Below, in pieces: positions 33,655 to 44,363 of a stretch of DNA of 64,000 nt (position 1 is the first letter of the stretch; every line of letters starts with the position of its first letter). The DNA is from Hyphodiscus hymeniophilus (taxonomy: Eukaryota > Ascomycota > Leotiomycetes > Helotiales > Hyphodiscaceae), in the NCBI GenBank assembly GCA_016508695.1, contig VNKQ01000005.1, positions 1,612,001 to 1,676,000 of the forward strand, read 5' to 3'. Below the pieces are notes generated by a model. It saw only the letters and a program-made list of their open reading frames with translations. It was not told the DNA's origin and ran no database searches. The translations under genes and the position numbers were made by a program.

Positions 33655-34882
33655 ATGGACTGGATGTACGATAGAAGAGCACTAATGGCATGGAGTTTGG
33701 TGCACAATTCCGTCAACTGCAGGGCTAATGGCGGTCAACGACTCATCGACTCCTCGACCAGCGGTGAACTGGATGGGTCCCTGGGGAGTGTATATGTGGG
33801 AACGGTCCTATTCGTCCATCTCCCAATAGCAAACAATTTAGAAGCCACCCACGCAGGTTCGACGCAGTTTCTCCTTCTTTTTTTTGACCAAGTGAAGGGG
33901 ATGTCGGGAGTTTGATTGTCGGTTGGTTGCACTAGAAATGGCATCACTGAACTTGGTTTCACCCAAGCTCGATGGCTGCCACCAGTGGCTAAGTCTGACA
34001 TCTGCCCCAAGCTCTGCCCTCGTGTCAGCCTCTCACAATCTAATTGAACGAACTCCGTTGCGTTTAACCTAAAACAACAATTGCTTGTACTGCCAGATCC
34101 GAACCCATGCTGACGGAATTTATTTGTTCTACCTGCGTACTTGAAATGTGCTCGAAGACAGATATTCCATCCTTTGCTTCTTGATCTACTATTGTACAGT
34201 AATTGTTTCGTTGCGATTGTCATTCGTCCGGCGTTGTATGATCCACCAGCATTCGCCTCCGTTTACGCAATTGTGCGCCTTGCGGCTTGTTTTTAGACGC
34301 GACCCTTCCAACTCTTGACGAACAGCTACCCAAAGTTACCTTCAACACACAGCCACTGCGATATCAACAACGAACGCTGATTCTACAAAGCGAAATCCAG
34401 AGAGAAGCCAACAGTTTCTATCCCATCCAAAGATCGAAGAACAGGAATGCTGCAGGTGAGCCAAAGCCTTTTGGATCCCGGTGAAACGAAGGATATCTAC
34501 ATTCAACCCCCCATGCTGTCCCCAAACCCCCACGGCTGGAGTATCTGGATGCTTTTCTAGTTCGAAGAAAGACTCAGAACGTGACTCGGACTTCCAAGTC
34601 GAGGCCGATTCGTACCGTCATATCCTGCAGTTATTTGTCAAGTGAATTCCAACCGTCTCGCGTGGGTGCTGTTCATCACAGAGCCTCGACAGAATCAATG
34701 CCTGTCAACCTTCCGTATTCCAGCAAGCAAATACAGAAGAGTCTCCTGTTGTTTCTGCACATGAGATCTTGCATTTATCTTTCATAGGTCGTGACTGCGC
34801 GTCAATAATCAATCAATCTCGGACAGGAAACTAATTGCGCCTCAACAGTCTCCTCCGACCACCATTCGCACAGTAGGCTGAT
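33655..34882. other. Intergenic and probable long 5' leader of the cyclin gene
   Basis: A run of 1.2 kb without a supported gene. The 600 bp before the cyclin start contains several short open frames starting with ATG and could be a leader with upstream frames. A 162-codon minus-strand frame at 33735-34223 shows no motif. Confidence 0.45.
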
Positions 34883-36372
34883 ATGGCCGAGGTGATTTCT
34901 CATCACCATCATCGTACAATGATAGCCGGCGGTGGCTCACAGCAATCCCCAGCTGCACCATATCGTCAACGATCAAAGTCACGCACCGAAGTTCCGCCCA
35001 GTCCCCGACCTCAACCTCAATCACAAGCAGTTCCATCAGTAGCTGCAACAACCACCCCTCCAACAAGCGCGGATACAAGGATACACCAAGAGCAGGAAGA
35101 CGCGGAGCGATCCTCGTATGTGAAGACGGAACCCCCGTCTCCACCGTCAAGCTCGAGTCCTAACCCTAGGTCCTACACTAGACAGCAGTCTACAAGCCAG
35201 CAAGACCTCGTTCCTGCCGATGTGCCATACAAAGAAAAATCTGAGAATGCGGAGGCAGACGGAGAAGTTAAAATGGAGAGCTCCATGGCAGCACCTCCGG
35301 TGCCCCGTTCCGCAATAGCTTTAGAAGGCTACCGAGACCATGAAGGGAGCACTATCAAAGTCCGAGATCTGGCGCACATCCAAAGCTTCGCAAATGAAGA
35401 ATTTAGTCCTTATAATGGGCAGGAAGGTCGGCGGCGAACGGCAGATGATCCGGCGTTGAAGTATGAGATTAGTGGGATGCCTATCGGCGACATCATTGAG
35501 ATGGTAGCAGGGCTTCTCACAAAAATAACCACAACAAACGACCGCCAACATGAGAATCTTCACCGGCCTATACCCGGTGAGAATGCCGTCAATTTGAGCG
35601 GATTGTCATCAAGTGTTCTGGCCTTCCACGGAAAAAACGTCCCAAGCATCACCATCCTTAGCTATTTGAGCCGCATTCACAAATACTGCCCCACAACTTA
35701 TGAAGTCTTCCTCTCACTACTCGTTTACTTCGACCGAATGACGGAGCGTGTGAACGCAGCGCCCATGCAAGCTCTGCGCCGTGATTCCATGGAACAAGAA
35801 ACATCTCGACCATCGACTTCATATTCAGCAGATGGATCAGACCTAGCAGACAGTCCACCCATGCCAGCAACTTCGAAGAGCGTGCCGGAGATAAAGGAAG
35901 ATTTAGACACGGCGCAATATACTCATGCTCCAGCACAAACCTCGGGTCCAGATGTGGATCCCATAGCCTTTCCACTCAGCCACTTTTTCGTGGTCGACAG
36001 CTTCAATATCCACAGGTTGGTCATTGCGGGCGTTACGTGTGCGAGCAAGTTCTTCTCGGATGTTTTTTATACCAATTCTAGATATGCTAAGGTATGTCTA
36101 TGTTCTTGAAAACTGAGCACGAAGGGACTGTATCACAAGCTAATTTGTGCAAAAATTAGGTCGGTGGTCTTCCTCTAGCTGAATTGAACCATTTAGAGCT
36201 TCAATTCCTTCTTCTAAACGACTTCCGTCTCTCCGTTCCCGTCGAAGAACTGGAAGCATATGGAACAATGCTGGTCGAATTTTACGCACGGGAGGTAGTT
36301 TCACAACGACCAGTTGACCCTGCTTCATACACAGACGATGCGGAGATAAAGGGACCAGCGGTCCATGAATGA
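34883..36372 (+). CDS. Pho80/Pcl-type cyclin
   Basis: This is a cyclin of the Pho80 family, the regulatory partner of a Pho85-type CDK. Two exons (34883-36091, 36160-36372) sum to 474 codons, giving 473 aa. The first 190 residues are disordered (Pro/Ser/Gln, HHHH near the start). The cyclin box begins at about 198 (MPIGDIIEMVAGLLTKI) and has FHGKNVPSITILSYLSRIHKYCPTT and VFLSLLVYFDRM. A disordered insert of about 80 residues follows, then FVVDSFNIHRLVIAGVTCASKFFSD and GGLPLAELNHLELQFLLLNDFRLSV. The split box with a long insert resembles Pho80/PREG-like cyclins, which act in phosphate signalling; other Pcl roles are possible. Confidence 0.88.
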
Positions 36373-37327
36373 ACGAACTCATGACATAGAATTTAGTGAG
36401 AAAGCATTCTGCGGACTGTGGAGAGTTTTATCCAGGTGGAGGAGATGGATGTGATGGAACACCTACTCCGGACGAGAAGGTGCATGGGGGATTGGGACAG
36501 TCCTGATCGGAAATGAGCGTAGCGCTGAATGATTGATGTTTGATTTGGATTCACGACTGGCTGGCATGGAATGGATGGGGTGGTATGGTGAATAGGGGCG
36601 TTCTTATTGCGAGAGTGTTATAGACTACGATACCAATTCCTTCGTTCTTCCCATGTTCTGAAGCTTTTTTCCCCCAATGGAATCGGTGAGGACATAACGC
36701 TCAGCGCTTTGGTCTGGGTACCTGCTTCACCCAAGTTTGTACCTTACCTATCTTTCGTTCACGTGGTGCGTGACGGCCACTAGATTGCTATATCTAGGCT
36801 GCTACCCCGTTCTTACTGCATCAACATTGTCTCACGGAGCAGAGATATAAACAGGTGGCGTCTGGTCAAACCACTTGGATGAAGATCTCCCGTAGTTGGT
36901 TGATTCGGAAATTGGTTTGGAATCAGTGCCTTTATCTCATCGGACTGTTTTGCAGCATCACAGCATCTGTGCCGATGATGACATGTTTACCCACATAAGT
37001 ATCTTGATAACCGCAACATATGATAAAGAAACGCAACAGTGAACCAGTCACGGGCGACAGAGTAGAAGCAGCTTAACATCTTTCGTACCAGCACGGTATC
37101 AAGGTTCAAATGTGTCGTTAAGAAAGGTTTCAATAGTTCACGCAGCCAGAGCCCAACGAAGACAGCGAAATGAGCCATAACCTTGATAAGTGTAGAAAAC
37201 CTCATGATATATTGCCAATGTTCTTTTTATTTCTCTTGCGCAAAAGCAGTAAACTCAGCACTGCAGGGGGCCAAAAGCAAGAGAAGTACGCTCACATACT
37301 CCTGTAAATCCGACACTGCACTTCAAA
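36373..37327. other. Intergenic, no gene seen
   Basis: This is the converging 3' flank of the cyclin (+) and MSH4 (-). Only short, unsupported frames. Confidence 0.55.
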
Positions 37328-40322
37328 CTAATCCTCCACTTCCGTTCCAGCATCTTCCTGATCAACCACCGTATCCTCCGTATCACTACTAACAACATCA
37401 TTCCCAATTTCCTCCATACGACGAACAAACTCCTCCTGTAGTTTCCTCAGCCAACTCAACAAAGCTTTATTCTCCATCGATCCGCTATGGACCTGCTTCA
37501 GCGATTCTTTCAGGCTAAGAACAAGCTTCCTTCTTTTGGCAATCGCAAATGCCTTTGAGGATTTCTTCTTCGCCGTCGCTTGAGCCTCAAGAAACTGAGA
37601 GACCTCTTCGGCTACCTCTAACACTCGCGGTGGTAAGTCAACAACCCGAGCTAGATTTAAACCATAGTGTTCTTCTTTCACATAGCCTGCGTCGAGCTTG
37701 TAGAGCATCTTCATAGTATTATCTTCACTCATGTCAACAGCAAGGTGCATGTTGATAACTCCAGCACGCTCTGACATGATTTGAGCTATTCAAGTCAGCA
37801 TATATATTTGCTTTCGAGGTTTACTGTTTCTGACCAAGTTCGCGAAAATGAGTGGCAAACCAGACCATTGCCTGACTTTCGACCAAGGCTTCTGCAATAC
37901 TCAGCGCAATCGCAAGACCATCTCTGGTGCTCGTTCCCCGACCAAGTTCGTCGATGATAGCCATGCTATGCTTGTCAATGTTTCTAGGACGCATACGTAA
38001 GTAAGTAATACGCGAAGTCATAAGAGCTACAAGCTTGCCTCAGAATGAACGCAGTCTCTCGCATTTCGGCAGCGAAAGTTGAGACATTGGCTTCGATGCT
38101 GTCATCCATAGAGACCCGAGCAAACAACTGGTGTACGAGTGGAAAGGAAGCATACGAGGCCGGGACGTAGCATCCAATTTGAGCCATCACAGTCATGAGT
38201 GCGATCGATCGAATGTAGGTGCTTTTGCCACTCATGTTACAACCTGTGATGATCTGAAATCTGGCTTGTTTGGCGGCGTATATATCATTAGGGATGAACT
38301 TTTCCTTGTGAGCCTAAAAATAATAAGCTCAGCCCAGCAAATATACCGTGGAAATTAAGCATACCATTTCTCGGACTGGGTGGCGGCCTGACTTGACTGC
38401 AAGCCATTCCGTGAGTTCAGGTCTGACGTACTCGCCGTATTTGTTATCAGTGACCAGCTGAGCAAAGGATGCAATGATATCTAGCATCGCGATGCTTTCA
38501 CAAACACGAAAGAGTACAGGAATTTCACCTCTGATATTGTCAAGCAGTTCCGCGATGGTCTTGTCGCTCATAAGCACAACCTCCTGGTGTGAGTTCTCAA
38601 TCCTCTGATTGAGCTTTATAAGCTCGAGCGTCTGGCATTCAATATATCCTTTCCTACGAACTCTATTAACCAAGAGGTCGGGGATAGATCGCCCTTCAAA
38701 GTCGATCTCGGGAATTCGAAGCCAATAACGGCGGGCATTCTCCCATAGTGTTTCTGCTTGCATCTCATATCTCTCTGGAACGGTTAGTAAGGAGCATTTA
38801 ATCCAGAGAGACTACTGCCTACGGTTGATATCGGAGACGTGTTGGTGAACATCTGCAGTAGCTTCTTTGAAGGTCATCCGCGCGACATCAAGAAGTCCAC
38901 TGACGCCGGACTGGGAAGTCGTCAGAATGAAGTAGGCGTGGATAAATTGCTCAACGATTACCTTCACTGCATACGTTCTTTGATTTCTGAGATCTAGAGC
39001 TTTCTTTTGGTATGTGACGTCTTCATTGATGACTTCCGAAATTAAATGTACAGTTGGATTTACATTTTCTGGGCGACTATTTTCCCGAATGAGTGAAAGT
39101 ATGCCTGAAGTGCAGCCAGTAAGCGCTGCAAATATAGGAGGGATTGACTGGACGAAGCCCTTCAACATGAGGATGTTATTGATTGACTGTTCGCTGTAGC
39201 GAATGTCAGGTCTCGCTGGGATGATAATGAGCTGCTACATGCGTAAGTCAATATCTCCGAAACGGAGAAAACGACGGACATTGGTAAGAAGCTTTTCAAT
39301 ATCCTGAATATATTTGAGAGCTATGGGAGCAGATAAATCAGTTGAAGTAGCCGACGGTCTTCTGCGAACATACCTTGTCGGGTCTGAAGGAAAATATCCT
39401 CCTTTACACTCATCTCATCGAGGGCATCATACCGCTGGGTGAGGACATATGCCTGTGTTGAAGGCTGCAGGATGAAGCTTCTGAGCATCCGAGATCCCAT
39501 GGGTGTCAACGTCTGGTTCAAGAGCCCAAAGAGACAATTCTTGGATTTCGAATTCTGGACATTTTGAATGAGTTCCAGTGATTGTATTGTAGAAAGATCA
39601 ATCATCATTGTTCCCTCGGATGGCTGATACTTGATACGAAGGGAATGGAAGGCAAAAGTCAATGAGAGACTAAGATCGATATACTTTACTGCCTGAAATG
39701 CTCATGTCAAAAGGAGATATCGAGCAACAGGGGAAAGACTCAGACGTACTGCAGCGAAACAGCACGTCGCAAAGTAATTGCCACCAATTGCAACTTTGAT
39801 CGCCTCGACATCTTCATGGAAAGCTAATTGCTGGACATAATCGAGTCCAGTAGCTTCTGACCAATACTTACGATCAACAGTGATAAGCTTACCTCCTAGG
39901 ATATTCTCCTCGATAACGCTGTACATCTTTGATTTGGGATTGGGCGGTCCTGAAGTAGAAACAATGAGAATCTCCGTAGGTTCGAAAACTTGAAGCTTGT
40001 TTAGAGTTTTTGCATAGAATTGATTGTCACATATTTGGCTGAGGACTGCCTCGCCAGTAGAAATATTGACGAACGCCAGCCCAACGGTTGGAGATATTCC
40101 TCGGCCTTCACTGATGGCGCAGACAATTCTCTGGGACTCTCCGCCTCCGATCGTGGATCCTGCTCGCGACCTCCGTCCAGTGGCAGTACCTGGACGTGTA
40201 GTATGAGCAGTGCTGGTTCGAAAGGAATGGGAAACAGAAGTCGAGTATCCGATCTGATTGGTCGGGTAGGATGTGGAAGTCGTCCGAGTGCTGTAGGACG
40301 TGGAGGGTCTTGGAGTGGCCAT
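37328..40322 (-). CDS. MSH4: MutS homologue 4, meiotic recombination
   Basis: This is the meiosis-specific MutS protein that pairs with Msh5 to stabilise crossover intermediates; it has no mismatch role. Nine exons (40322-39750, 39692-39374, 39320-39280, 39234-38962, 38910-38823, 38774-38365, 38313-38039, 37983-37835, 37785-37328) sum to 862 codons, giving 861 aa. The mismatch-binding domain I of MutS is missing, as expected; a Ser/Thr-rich start leads straight to the connector domain. Core text includes MMIDLSTIQSLELIQN and QTLTPMGSRMLRS. The ATPase has GCNMSGKSTYIRS (about 592), SMDDSIEANVSTF, IDELGRGTSTRDG and WFATHFRE. The seventh intron (38038-37984) is GC-AG; only this removal restores FILRNIDKHSMAIIDELG. 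Confidence 0.94.
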
Positions 40323-40633
40323 TGTCGATTTTGGCTCAGGTATTAGTACTGGAGATTAGTTGATATATCAAAGACCACCGACTGGTGATATGTTGATGCC
40401 AGTATCTTTTCGTTGGTAGCGATGCAGATATAGGAAATAGAGATGTTGAAAGTCGAGAGAAAGGCGAGGTTCAAAGAGATAGCTGTGGCGGCCGGTTGAA
40501 GCACTTGCGCAAGGCTGAAATTTCTGGGGAACGAGAAAATAATTTCCTTGCCTCGCAAGGCCGTGACTGTAAATAATATCAACAAAGGAGTTCGACACTC
40601 ATTTCAAACTCACATACCCAATCATTATCCATA
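40323..40633. promoter_or_regulatory. Divergent promoter of MSH4 and RSA4
   Basis: 311 bp separate the start codons of a meiotic gene and a ribosome-assembly gene. No coding sequence is seen. Any shared control is inference from spacing only. Confidence 0.4.
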
Positions 40634-42300
40634 ATGGCGACTGTATTACCTCCACCAAGCAAGAGACAACGTACGGATGCCGCAGACAGAGCAAGAGAGC
40701 AGCAAAACATCGAGGAGATTCCAAGTGATGCTGGCAGCTTGCGATTGCAATTCTTCGATGAAACTACTGGCTTGCCAATTGGGCAAGGACCTATATTGAT
40801 TCCGGTTGCAGATGCCAATCCAAAGAATCTGGAACTTCTATTGAACACCCTGCAAGGAAATGTGAGTGAACTGAACCCCACCTCCCCCAAATAATCAAGT
40901 ACTGACCGAGAAAGGACTCCTCGGAATATATTCCATACCGGTTTACACTCCCTGTTCCAGACAAGAAAACTTCCGAAGCAATTACCACCGCATTCCCCGC
41001 GAATATATGGAAAACCCTACTGAGTCCGGGCTTGATAAGCACGGAAGAAGTCCAGAATGTTTCTGCAGCTCCCCAAGCGGTGTTTAGAGTTCAGGCAGTT
41101 TCGAGATGTGCGTCAACGATACCCGGGCATGGCGAGGCGATTCTTGCGACACAGTTCTCTCCAAGAAGCTCCTCGAGGATGGTTAGTGGAAGTGGTGACA
41201 ACACTGCGCGAATATGGGATTGCGATACTGGGACTCCGGTTCACACGCTAAAAGGACATACAAGCTGGGTCCTAGCGGTTAGTTGGTCACCAGATGACTC
41301 GAGAATAGCAACTGGTAGTATGGACAATACCGTGAGGATGTGGGATCCGAAGACTGGAAAGCAGTTGGGAAATCCGATGAAGGGCCATAGTAAGTGGGTG
41401 ACTTCTTTGGCATGGGAGCCATATCATGTTCAAAAGCCTGGAGAACCACGACTGGCTTCGGCGTCTAAGGATTCTACCGTTCGCATATGGTCAACCAATC
41501 AACAGACGATTGAGATGGTGTTAAGTGGACATAAGGGATCAGTGTCATGTGTGAGATGGGGAGGAACTGGCTACATCTACACGGGATCGCACGACAAGAC
41601 TGTCAAAGTTTGGAATGCGAAAGATGGAACGCTAGCACATTCTCTCAACTCTCATGCCCACTGGGTCAACCATCTTGCTCTATCCACCGACTTCGTTCTT
41701 CGGACTGCTTACCATGACCACACCGGAAAGATCCCGGGTTCGGATGAGGCGAAGGTTGCAAAGGCGAAGGAAAGATTCTTGAAAGCAGCCACTATTCAAG
41801 GCGATGTGGTTGAGCGACTAGTCTCTGCGAGTGACGACTTCACAATGTATCTCTGGGAGCCCTCGAAAGCAACGAAACCAGTAGCTCGAATGCTTGGACA
41901 CCAAAAACAAGTCAATTACGTGACATTTTCGCCCGACGGTCTTCTGATTGCATCTGCTGGGTTTGATAACCATATCAAGCTATGGAATGCCAGGGATGGG
42001 AAGTTCATCAACACCTTGAGAGGTCACGTTGCACCAGTCTACCAATGTGCTTTCAGTCCCGACTCCCGCTTGCTGGTTAGTGGCAGCAAAGATACGACTT
42101 TGAAGGTCTGGGATATGCGGACGCACAAGATATCAGTTGGTGAGTTGTAAAATTCCTAACACGTGTCTGTGTTTGCTGACATCTCGTTCAAAGATCTACC
42201 AGGACACAAAGATGAGGTGTACGCTGTGGACTGGAGCCCAGATGGGGAGAAAGTAGGAAGTGGTGGCAAAGACAAGGCCATTAGGATATGGAGGCATTAA
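40634..42300 (+). CDS. RSA4: Ribosome assembly WD40 protein Rsa4/Notchless (NLE1)
   Basis: This is a 60S biogenesis factor; its N-terminal domain binds the AAA+ protein Rea1/Midasin, which strips it from pre-60S particles. Three exons (40634-40861, 40915-42139, 42194-42300) sum to 520 codons, giving 519 aa, matching the family. The NLE domain (about 35-110) has LRLQFFDETTGLPIG and ISTEEV. Eight WD repeats follow, with dipeptides such as ARIWD, VRMWD, VRIWS, VKVWN, MYLWE, IKLWN, LKVWD and IRIWR. The basic start MATVLPPPSKRQR fits nuclear import. Confidence 0.95.
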
Positions 42301-43054
42301 CTGAATATACCCCTTCCCTCGTCCAGTCTTTCTGTTGAAGAACATAGAGACCCAGGCGAGTGAGTACCAAGCACCTGCTAAACCTGCTTGAGGGAATAAG
42401 AACAAAAAGAACCATGATGCTTAGTGGCGAATACGAACGAGCATGCTATGATGACTCTGGCTTACACGAATCCTTCCTCCCCACCCTCATTGGCTGTCCT
42501 CAAAGCCCAAAATGAAAACAATCTGCCATGAGGGAAATGATCAAGTAGCCGAGAAGTCTCAAGACTACAAATCCTCCATTGTCATTGCCGCACGCTTCTC
42601 CGCTCCCATTCGTTTCAGAAGGCCCACACATTATGCTGGAAGCAGTAGCCGTTCGTCCCACTACACCGCCATCGCACTGAATCTTCGCTACGGGGGGAGG
42701 TAATTCGTCCATTTCATCTACGTCCGAGAGAAGACGAGCGTTTCGACAGCGTCGGCCCGAGATACTGTACCTGATGCTCTCGGCCTCAACCGGGTGCAAA
42801 CCGAGCCAGCCGGCATGGCATCGTATACCCGGCACTTGCACGCTTGGAGATCAACAAGTAACATTCAGTATGAGACGGGGCGCGCGAGCAGCGGATGAAG
42901 AGAGAGGCCAAGACTATATATATATATGTGCAAAAAGTAGGATCTATGCAGACAAAGAGATTAAGAACGAACGGGATATATCGCAGCCCAGCCCAGCCCA
43001 GCCCAAACACCACGCCGAAAGCAGCAAACGGATCCGTCTCTCAGCATCCAATAT
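42301..43054. other. Intergenic with simple repeats
   Basis: This is the 3' flank of RSA4 and of the Cys-rich membrane protein. It has a (TA) run at about 42915-42926 and four tandem AGCCC units at about 42984-43004. No gene supported. Confidence 0.5.
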
Positions 43055-44363
43055 TCAAGAACCCGCCAAGAAGTTCTTTCCAAAAACGTCGACTTCTATC
43101 CCCTCCTTGGACTCTCCTGCCGCGCAGCAGGATTTGAGTAGCTTGGCGAGCTACCTTTGTACACATACGCTATCTCGAGTTCATCAGATGAGTCCCCGAG
43201 ACAAGAATGAGGAGCATCTACTTACGCTGACCCTTCTGTAACCCCGCCAGACCACTCCGCTCCATCAGATCCGTAAAGGTGGTCTGCTGACTAGCCCTCA
43301 TCGTCCTGCCCCCGACATCCAACCGCTCCCGCTCCCGCAGAGCACTGGCCGTGTCGCCGTCCGCGAAGATATTGATGTCCTCATAGCTCGGCTCCCTCTG
43401 CAGATGAGGCGTGATCGGTCTGTCCTGCGCCATCTGCATCATGGGTCTCTGCACGTTCAACGGGATGGGTGGCACGGGCGGTGTTCGTGGACCGCCTCCT
43501 CCCAGGCCGTTTGTGCTCGATGATTTCCGGAAGACGGAGCGGATGCGTGTCATTGTGTTTCGGCGGGCGGGGCTGGAGGATGCGCCGGTCGAGGGTGTCA
43601 TCGGTTGTTTGCGGAGGAAGTCGGTTCGCATCTCACCGCCGCTGGCGCCGGAAGGTTGAGGGTCGGAGATGTTGCCAAAGGAAGAGCCGCTGTGTCGACG
43701 TGTGTCTTTGTGTCGGCGGGAGGTCAGGAGACATACTGATGCTAGTGTGAGGAGCACGCCCGCTACCAAGCCAGGAAAGAATCCGACGAGAACTGCTGGG
43801 GCGGGGAATTTGTTGCAGGAAGCTGCTACAGAAGGCACTGTGCCATTCGAACTTGTGATGGGTATCACGGATGCAGATTGAGTGCTCGTTGAGGAGGTCG
43901 TGGGAGACGAGGCGGTCGATGATGGAGAGGGGGTCGTTGAAGCAGGCGGTGCAGAGGCTTGGTTTGCATTCATAATGCACTGTCCGTTTGTATTGCAACT
44001 GTATCCAAACGGACAGCAAGCATTCCCACACGTCTCAAGTTCCGATGTCAGCGCGGTCGTCTGCAGAGAAGCTCCGGGATTGAGGGTCGAGTTCTGCTTA
44101 GAGATATCGCAGGTGATGGGCGTAATAGTTGCACAGTCCGAGCCGCTCGGACAGCATAATGCAGTCGTGTTGGCTGCAAGAGCTATGCAGGTTGTACTCT
44201 GAGGACAGCAGAAGTCTGATGGCAGGCCTGGGGATGAGCATTGTGTAAAACTCGAGTCGGGGCATGTCGAGGCTCGCTCGAAGATGTTGTACGAAGGTTG
44301 TGCTGCGGTCGAGGTCGCAAGGTAGACTGCTGCGAAGAGCAGAGGACTCGATACTCGTCTCAT
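43055..44363 (-). CDS. Cys-rich single-pass membrane protein
   Basis: A secreted-type membrane protein of unknown role, of a kind common in Pezizomycotina. The start is MRRVSSPLLFAAVYLATSTAA, a signal peptide. The outer domain (about 25-155) is Cys-rich, with DFCCPQSTTC, LCCPSGSDC and CGNACCPFGYSC. A Ser/Thr/Pro-rich stalk, one membrane helix (VGFFPGLVAGVLLTLASVCLL) and a basic cytoplasmic tail (SRRHKDTRRHS) follow. The layout resembles a surface sensor, which is inference. Main exon 44363-43226. The 3' end is ambiguous: reading on gives a stop at 43218 (ending GQRK). A perfect GTAAGT donor at 43225 could instead join an acceptor at 43117 and end at 43055 with about 20 more residues; that model sums to 400 codons. 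Confidence 0.78.

Noticed and set aside
33735..34223. 162-codon minus-strand frame after PRE3
   Set aside because: No motif, no start context or splice support, and biased by PRE3 3' flank composition.
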